Positions 58,973 to 64,000 of a stretch of 64,000 nt of DNA are shown here, piece by piece. A model generated the notes under the pieces. It had not been told where the DNA came from. It did not search any database and saw only the letters and a program-made list of their open reading frames with translations. The stretch is from Polyangia bacterium (lineage in GTDB: Bacteria; Myxococcota_A; Polyangia; Nannocystales; Nannocystaceae), in contig JAUHWG010000008.1 in NCBI GenBank assembly GCA_030424595.1, forward strand, positions 62,001 through 126,000. The letters run 5' to 3'. The first letter of the stretch is position 1. Every line of letters begins with the position of its first letter. The position numbers were made by a program, and so were the translations under genes.

Positions 58973-60664
58973 ATGGACGACACATTCGACCCCTCGACCG
59001 TCGATCGGGCTCTCTGGGAGGAGCTCCGTCCGCTCTATCGCTCGCTGCTGGAGCGGCCGATCGCCTCTGCGGCGGAGCTTCGCCGCTGGCTCCTCGACCG
59101 CAGCGAGCTCGACGCGGCGGTGAGCGAGAAGCGGACGAACCTCAACATCGCGACGACCTCGAAGACCGACGATCTCGCGGCGAAGGAGGCCTTCCTCAGC
59201 TTTGTCGCCGGGGTCGAGCCCGAGCACCAGGAGCTCTCGGCGGCGCTCGACCGGCGGATCGTCGACTCCCCCTATGCGCCTGAGCTTGAGGGCGACGAGC
59301 ATCGGGTCCTCCTCCGCGATCTCCGCGGCGCTCTCGCCCTCTTTCGGCAGGAGAACATCCCGCTCCAGGCGGAGCTGAGCGGGCTCGAGCAGGAGTACAT
59401 CGAGGTGAGCGGCGCGCTCACGGTCCGGGTCCCTGGCTCCGACGAGCCCATGACGATGGCGCAGGCGTCGAAGCAGCTCACCGTCAGCGATCGGGGCGCA
59501 CGCGAGGCGGCCTGGAGAGCGCAGCAGGGCTGCTATCGCCGTGTGGGGCCGACCTTTGATCGGATCTTCGATGACATGCTCGAGCTGCGCGGTCAGCAGG
59601 CCGTCAACGCCGGCTTCGATAATTTCCGCGACTACCAGCACCTCCGCCTGCGCCGCTTCGACTACAGCCCTGCGGACTGCGAGCGCTTCCACGGCGCGGT
59701 CGAGGCGGTCGTCGTGCCGCTCCAGCGGACGCTCCGTGAGCGCCGCGCGAGCGCCCTCGGGGTCCGAGAGCTCCGCCCGTGGGACCTCGTCGCGGACGTC
59801 CAGCGGCGGCCTCCGCTGCGGCCCTGGGCCCGCATCGACGAGCTTATCGACGGCAGCTCCAGGGTCTTCCATCGCCTGCGTCCGGAGCTCGGACAGATCT
59901 TCGACTCGATGCGGAGCGGCGGCGGGCTCGACCTCGAGTCGAGGCCCGGCAAGGCGCCGGGGGGCTATCACTCCCACGGGCAGCGGACGCAGCGGCCCTT
60001 CATCTTCATGAACGCCGCGGGGACGCATCACGACGTCGTCGCGCTGATGCACGAGGCGGGTCACGTCTTTCACTCGACCCTCTGCGCTGAGCAGCCGCTG
60101 CTCCACTATCGCGACGCGATCCCGATGGAGTTCGCCGAGGTCGCGTCGATGGGCATGGAGATGCTCACATTGCCGCACCTCGGGGAGTTCTACCCGCCGG
60201 AGGAGGCTGCGCGGGCGCGCCTGGGCTACCTTGAGGAGATCGTCCGGAGGTTCGTCTGGGTCGCGCAGGTCGACGCATTTCAGCACTGGGCCTACACCCA
60301 CCGCGGGCATTCGCGGGCGGAGCGTCGTGCCTATTGGTCGACGCTGACGCGGCGATTCAGCACTGTCGTGGATCACGACGGTCTCGAGGAACTCGCCGTC
60401 GATTCATGGCATGCGCAGATTCACATCTTCTGCGACCCCTTCTACTATATTGAATACGCGATAGCGCAGCTCGGGGCGCTCCAGCTCTGGGTTCAGGCGC
60501 GCCGCGACAGGGCCAAGACGCTCGACAAATTCATGGATGCGCTGAGCCTCGGCGGTTCGCGCCCGGTCCCGGAGCTCTACGAGGCCGCGGGCATCCGCTT
60601 TGATCTCGGCGGAGCGACGCTCGGCGCGCTCATGGAGGAGCTTCGACGCGAACTCGCGCCGTGA
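58973..60664 (+). CDS. M3-family oligoendopeptidase (PepF-like)
   Basis: 563-residue cytoplasmic zinc peptidase. The HEAGH motif (about 360-364, in VALMHEAGHVFHSTL) binds zinc and provides the catalytic Glu. The third ligand Glu is in PMEFAEVASMGMEML, the M3 arrangement. Upstream YHSHGQRTQRPFIFMN and downstream Tyr-rich segments (CDPFYYIEYAIAQLGALQLW) are typical of oligoendopeptidase F. The length fits PepF (about 560-600). It would cut intracellular oligopeptides. The C-terminal part has lower GC than the surroundings but no sign of transfer. Confidence 0.9.
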   Translation: MDDTFDPSTVDRALWEELRPLYRSLLERPIASAAELRRWLLDRSELDAAVSEKRTNLNIATTSKTDDLAAKEAFLSFVAGVEPEHQELSAALDRRIVDSPYAPELEGDEHRVLLRDLRGALALFRQENIPLQAELSGLEQEYIEVSGALTVRVPGSDEPMTMAQASKQLTVSDRGAREAAWRAQQGCYRRVGPTFDRIFDDMLELRGQQAVNAGFDNFRDYQHLRLRRFDYSPADCERFHGAVEAVVVPLQRTLRERRASALGVRELRPWDLVADVQRRPPLRPWARIDELIDGSSRVFHRLRPELGQIFDSMRSGGGLDLESRPGKAPGGYHSHGQRTQRPFIFMNAAGTHHDVVALMHEAGHVFHSTLCAEQPLLHYRDAIPMEFAEVASMGMEMLTLPHLGEFYPPEEAARARLGYLEEIVRRFVWVAQVDAFQHWAYTHRGHSRAERRAYWSTLTRRFSTVVDHDGLEELAVDSWHAQIHIFCDPFYYIEYAIAQLGALQLWVQARRDRAKTLDKFMDALSLGGSRPVPELYEAAGIRFDLGGATLGALMEELRRELAP

Positions 60665-60985
60665 CAGCGGTGTCGATCGTCGGGGTGATGCCCGGAGGCG
60701 AAGGTCCAGCGCGGGCGCGAGCTCGTGCAGACGTGCAAACGCTCGCGTGTCTTGCGCACTGGGCATGCCTGGCGCTGGAATAGGGGCCATCAGCGACACC
60801 GACCGAGGATTCGAGGATCGTCGGCAGGTGGATGACGTGAGGGGAAATGCCGTGAAATTGTGGACGTGCGCCGTGGGCCACCAGAGGGAGATGCGGGTGC
60901 GTATGCAGGGGCCTGGGCTGCGCCCATCGGGGTGACCCTGAGCGCTTCTGCGGAGCTGCGGGCTGCACTATCATGACGTCGCTTG

Positions 60986-63900
60986 ATGAGCGCGCAGACG
61001 AACTCGGTCGACGCCCTCCGTCGACGCCTCTGCGAGCTGCTCGCCGCGGCGCTCGGCCGGGCCGGCGACCCTCTCGACCCGGCCGCGAGCTTCTTTAGCC
61101 ACGGCCTCGACTCTCTGCGAGGGGTCGCGCTCGTCCGGTCGATCAACGCAGAGCTCGGCCTGGAGCTGCTGCCGACGGTGCTCTGGGAGCACTCGTCCGT
61201 CGAAGCGTTGGCTGAGCACCTCGCCGTCGGTGCGCCGTCGGCCGCACCGCTCGCTCGCCCGAGCTCGCGGAGGAGCGGCGCACAGGCCTTCGCAGATCCG
61301 ATCGCGATCGTCGGCTTCGCCTGCCGCCTGCCGGGCGCGGACGGGAATGAGGCGCTGTGGCGGCTCCTCTCAGGGGGGATAGGCGCGATCACCGAGCCGC
61401 CGCCCGGCCGTTGGCCAGGGGCGCAGGGTCGCTGGCGCGGCGGCTTCATCGACGGGATCGATCGCTTCGACGCCGAGTTCTTCGGCATCTCGCGGCGCGA
61501 GGCTGTGGAGCTCGATCCGCAGCAGCGCCTCATGCTCGAGCTTACGTGGCACGCCCTAGAGGACGCCGGGATCGTCCCGAGCTCGCTGCGCGACAGCCAC
61601 ACGGGGGTGTTCTGCGGCGCTATCTGGTCCGACTATGAGCATTTGATCGCCCGCGGTGATGATCGTTCGCCCTACGCCGTCACCGGCAATCATCGGAGCT
61701 TGCTGGCGAACCGAATCTCCTATCAATTCGGCCTCCGCGGCCCGAGCATGAGCGTCGACGCAGCCTGCTCTTCGGGCCTGGTCGCGGTCCACCTCGCGAG
61801 CGAGAGCCTCCGCCGCGGCGAGTCCGACCTCGCGCTCGCGAGCGCGGTGAACCTCAACATCCTCGCGGAGAGCACGCTCGGCGTCGATCGCTTCGGCGGG
61901 CTCTCGCCGGACGGCCGCTGCTTCACCTTCGACGCCCGGGCCAACGGCTACGTCCGCGGCGAGGGGGGGGTCGTCGTCGTCCTCAAGCGGCTCCGAGACG
62001 CGGTCGCGGACGGCGACCGGATCTCCGCGGTCATCGCCGGTAGCGCGGTCAACAACGACGGCGCGAGCAACGGTCTGACCGCGCCGAGCCCGAAGGCGCA
62101 GGAGCTGGTGCTCCGCGAGGCGCTCGCCCGGGCAGAGGTCGCGCCGGCGGACGTCCACTATGTCGAGGCCCACGGCACCGGGACCTCCCTCGGCGATCCG
62201 ATCGAGGCGATGGCGCTGTCCCGGGTCTACAATCACGGTAGGTCGCAGCCGCTGCGGATCGGCTCGGCGAAGACCAACATGGGGCACCTGGAGGGGGCCG
62301 CAGGGCTGGTGGGGCTGCTCAAGGCGACGCTCTGCCTCGAGCGAGGTGAGCTCGTCCCGAGCCTGAACTTTGAGGCAGGAAACCCGGCGATCCCGTTCGC
62401 GGAGTGGGGCCTCGAGGTGCAGAGCGCCGGGGGACCCTGGCCTGCGAGGCATCCGCGGATCGCGGGCGTGAGCGCGTTTGGTCTCGGCGGCACCAACAGC
62501 CACGTGCTCATCAAGGAGTGGCGACCTCAGGTCGCGTTTGTCATGCCCGGGCAGGGCGCCCATTGGCCGGGCATGGGCCGGGCGCTGCTCCGGGAGAGCC
62601 CCGCGTTTCGCGGGGTGATCCTGGCCTGCGACCGCTGGCTGCGAGAGCATTCGCGCTGGTCGCTGGTGGAGCTGCTGCGCGGGCCCGGAGAGGAGCTGGA
62701 CCGCATCGAGCGGAGCCTGCCGGCGATCATCGCGATGAACGTCGCCCTCGCGGCCCACTGGCGCGCGGCGGGCGTCGAGCCGGACGCTGTGCTGGGTCAC
62801 AGCACGGGGGAGATCGCGGCCGCCTGCGTCGCCGGGGCGCTCTCGCTAGAGGACACGATGAGGGTGATCTGCGCCTACGGTGACACGATCGCCGGGCAGC
62901 GCGGACGCGGAGCGATGGGCGTCGTCGGCGTGCCCTGGGAGGAGGCGGAGGGTCTCCTCGGAGAACATCAGGGCCGTGTCTTCCGGGCGATCGACGACAG
63001 CGCCAAGACGACGGTGCTCGCCGGGGAGCCCGCGGCGCTGAACGAAGTGCTCGAGGGGGCGGCGAGGCGAGGCCTCTTCGCCCGCCGGGTCAGCATCGAC
63101 GTCTCGCCCCACTGTCCGCTGGTCGCGGACCTGCTGCCGGAGCTGCGCGCGAGAATGTCGGGGATCGTCCCCAGGCCGGCGGGTGTTCCCCTCTACTCGG
63201 AGGTCACCGGGGCGCTGATCGCCGGTGAGGCGCTCGGCGTCGAGCACTGGGTGGACAACTTTGGAGAGCAGGCGCGCTTCTCCGGGGCCGTCGACGCCGC
63301 GCTCGGGGCGGGGGCTTCGATCCTGCTGGAGGTCGGACCGCACGCGCTCCTGCAGCGCTCGCTCGAGGCGAACCTCGAGCTTCACGGCGCCCCTGGGCGG
63401 GTCCTCCCGTCGATGACCCGCGGCGGAGATGGTCTGCGCGAGCTCAACGCCAGCCTCGCTGTGCTGACGCAGCTCGGGGTGACGCGCGGGCGCGGGGTGG
63501 AGGGGAACGCAGAGACCGCAGAGACCGCAGAGACCGCAGAGACCTCAGCGTTCTTGAGGTCCGAGACGACGGAGGGCGCGGAGACGACGGGGGCCGCGGG
63601 GGCTGCGAAGGCCGCCCTGACGACGGTGGCAGAGGAGGAAGACCCGGAGAAGACCGCGGGGGCGGAGATGCTCGCCTTGCCGATCTCGGCCCGCAGCGGC
63701 GCAGGCCTCCGCGCCCAGGCCGAACGTTGGGCCGCCGCTCTCGCCGACGAGAGCTCCACGCCCTGGGCGTCGTTCGTCGCCACGGCGACCCGGGCCCGCG
63801 AGGCGATGTCCCATCGCGCGGTCATCGTCGCGGGGTCGAAGTCCGAAGCCGCAGAGTCCCTGGAGGCGCTGGCGCGGGGGGAGGACGCCGCTGCGCTGGC

Positions 63901-64000
63901 GGAGCGCGGGGTCGTGCTCGGTCAGGCCCGGACGGTCGATCCTGGGGCGCGCATGGTCTTCTTCATCCCGGGGCAGGGGAGCCAGTGGCCTGGGATGGGC
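60986..64000 (+). CDS. Type I modular polyketide synthase, N-terminal part (ACP-KS-AT-linker-AT)
   Basis: The first 1005 codons of a PKS that continues past the window edge. The start is ATG 60986. Residues about 8-80 are an acyl carrier domain with the phosphopantetheine Ser43 (FFSHGLDSLRG). The ketosynthase (about 105-510) has Cys261 (DAACSSG), His396 (EAHGTGT) and His434 (NMGHLEGAAG), a complete triad. An acyltransferase follows almost immediately (about 517-810) with nucleophile Ser606 in GHSTGE. Its specificity site reads VSPH (706-709), neither the malonyl HAFH nor the methylmalonyl YASH. Then come a Glu-Thr-Ala repeat, a KS-AT-type linker (LALPISARSGAGLRAQAERW) and a second AT (FFIPGQGSQWPGMG) cut by the edge. 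A 321-bp gap precedes the gene, with no clear promoter. Confidence 0.92.
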   Translation, partial: MSAQTNSVDALRRRLCELLAAALGRAGDPLDPAASFFSHGLDSLRGVALVRSINAELGLELLPTVLWEHSSVEALAEHLAVGAPSAAPLARPSSRRSGAQAFADPIAIVGFACRLPGADGNEALWRLLSGGIGAITEPPPGRWPGAQGRWRGGFIDGIDRFDAEFFGISRREAVELDPQQRLMLELTWHALEDAGIVPSSLRDSHTGVFCGAIWSDYEHLIARGDDRSPYAVTGNHRSLLANRISYQFGLRGPSMSVDAACSSGLVAVHLASESLRRGESDLALASAVNLNILAESTLGVDRFGGLSPDGRCFTFDARANGYVRGEGGVVVVLKRLRDAVADGDRISAVIAGSAVNNDGASNGLTAPSPKAQELVLREALARAEVAPADVHYVEAHGTGTSLGDPIEAMALSRVYNHGRSQPLRIGSAKTNMGHLEGAAGLVGLLKATLCLERGELVPSLNFEAGNPAIPFAEWGLEVQSAGGPWPARHPRIAGVSAFGLGGTNSHVLIKEWRPQVAFVMPGQGAHWPGMGRALLRESPAFRGVILACDRWLREHSRWSLVELLRGPGEELDRIERSLPAIIAMNVALAAHWRAAGVEPDAVLGHSTGEIAAACVAGALSLEDTMRVICAYGDTIAGQRGRGAMGVVGVPWEEAEGLLGEHQGRVFRAIDDSAKTTVLAGEPAALNEVLEGAARRGLFARRVSIDVSPHCPLVADLLPELRARMSGIVPRPAGVPLYSEVTGALIAGEALGVEHWVDNFGEQARFSGAVDAALGAGASILLEVGPHALLQRSLEANLELHGAPGRVLPSMTRGGDGLRELNASLAVLTQLGVTRGRGVEGNAETAETAETAETSAFLRSETTEGAETTGAAGAAKAALTTVAEEEDPEKTAGAEMLALPISARSGAGLRAQAERWAAALADESSTPWASFVATATRAREAMSHRAVIVAGSKSEAAESLEALARGEDAAALAERGVVLGQARTVDPGARMVFFIPGQGSQWPGMG
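63509..63544 (+). repeat. 9-bp in-frame tandem repeat (Ala-Glu-Thr)
   Basis: Four perfect copies of GCAGAGACC encode AETAETAETAET in the linker between the first AT and the KS-AT-type linker domain of the PKS. It probably forms a flexible hinge and can vary in copy number. Confidence 0.9.

Noticed and set aside
60665..60985. Small gene or promoter between the M3 peptidase and the PKS
   Set aside because: Short frames here have poor codon use and no ribosome site; no convincing promoter hexamers were seen.

Overview
This window looks like chromosomal DNA from a high-GC myxobacterium, most likely of the Nannocystaceae type (Nannocystis/Plesiocystis/Enhygromyxa). The evidence is strong G/C third-position bias, about ten lipoproteins that share a lipobox followed by a long Thr/Ser/Gly/Glu/Asp linker, Cys-rich CGDG..GEECDDGN repeats, a MYXO-CTERM-like C-terminus and the start of a large modular polyketide synthase. 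The taxonomic placement is inference. No tRNA, rRNA, CRISPR array, transposase or prophage gene was found.

Layout. 1-2.6 kb: start of a probable diheme cytochrome lipoprotein, its beta-helix partner and another lipoprotein, all on the minus strand. 2.8-6.6 kb: ftsK-lolA on the minus strand, the same gene order as in E. coli. 6.7-8.9 kb: an OmpA-like lipoprotein and two hypothetical genes, the second with no obvious start codon. 9.0-11.3 kb: groES-groEL with a readable promoter, a CIRCE-like HrcA operator and a terminator. 11.4-16.7 kb: a Cys-rich lipoprotein, an AarF/UbiB-like kinase, ttcA and an omega-amidase-like nitrilase. 17.0-19.7 kb: two PLP aminotransferases; the first fits a methionine-salvage pair with the omega-amidase. 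20-26.3 kb: secreted or surface proteins (DNRLRE-like and PI-PLC-like lipoproteins, a large metalloprotease) and a PlsC acyltransferase. 26.4-28.1 kb: a two-gene HTTM membrane unit. 28.2-31.5 kb: a lipoprotein with 20 Cys-rich repeats convergent with an Asp-rich lipoprotein. 31.7-36.9 kb: a same-strand run of Rid, crotonase, acyl-CoA dehydrogenase and modABC. 37-44 kb: envelope and hypothetical proteins plus an M16 protease pair. 44.1-46.2 kb: an unusual fusion of a PfkB-like kinase domain to an NtrC-like AAA+ domain. 46.3-47.2 kb: a non-coding repeat mosaic. 47.2-52.7 kb: a Ski2-like helicase, an M49-like metallopeptidase lipoprotein and an esterase. 52.8-60.7 kb: hpt, a third M16 protease, a GST, a lipoprotein, an OB-like protein and an M3 oligopeptidase. 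61 kb to the end: a PKS beginning ACP-KS-AT-linker-AT.

Most interesting observations: (1) 46388-47035 holds two ~195-bp arms in inverted orientation. Each folds into the same structure, a GNRA-capped hairpin inside a closing stem, with several compensatory base-pair changes between arms. This points to an undescribed structured RNA or DNA element. (2) The PfkB/AAA+ fusion keeps the Walker motifs but lacks the GAFTGA loop. (3) The PKS has an extra acyltransferase inserted between the KS and the usual KS-AT linker. (4) A TTAGCAGTC-N9-GACTGCCAA variant of CIRCE lies just after the groES promoter.

The surface theme is strong: lipoproteins, secreted proteases, LolA for lipoprotein trafficking, OmpA-like anchoring and PlsC for lipid synthesis all serve a large outer-membrane lipoproteome. 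Product names come from motif recognition, not database searches.
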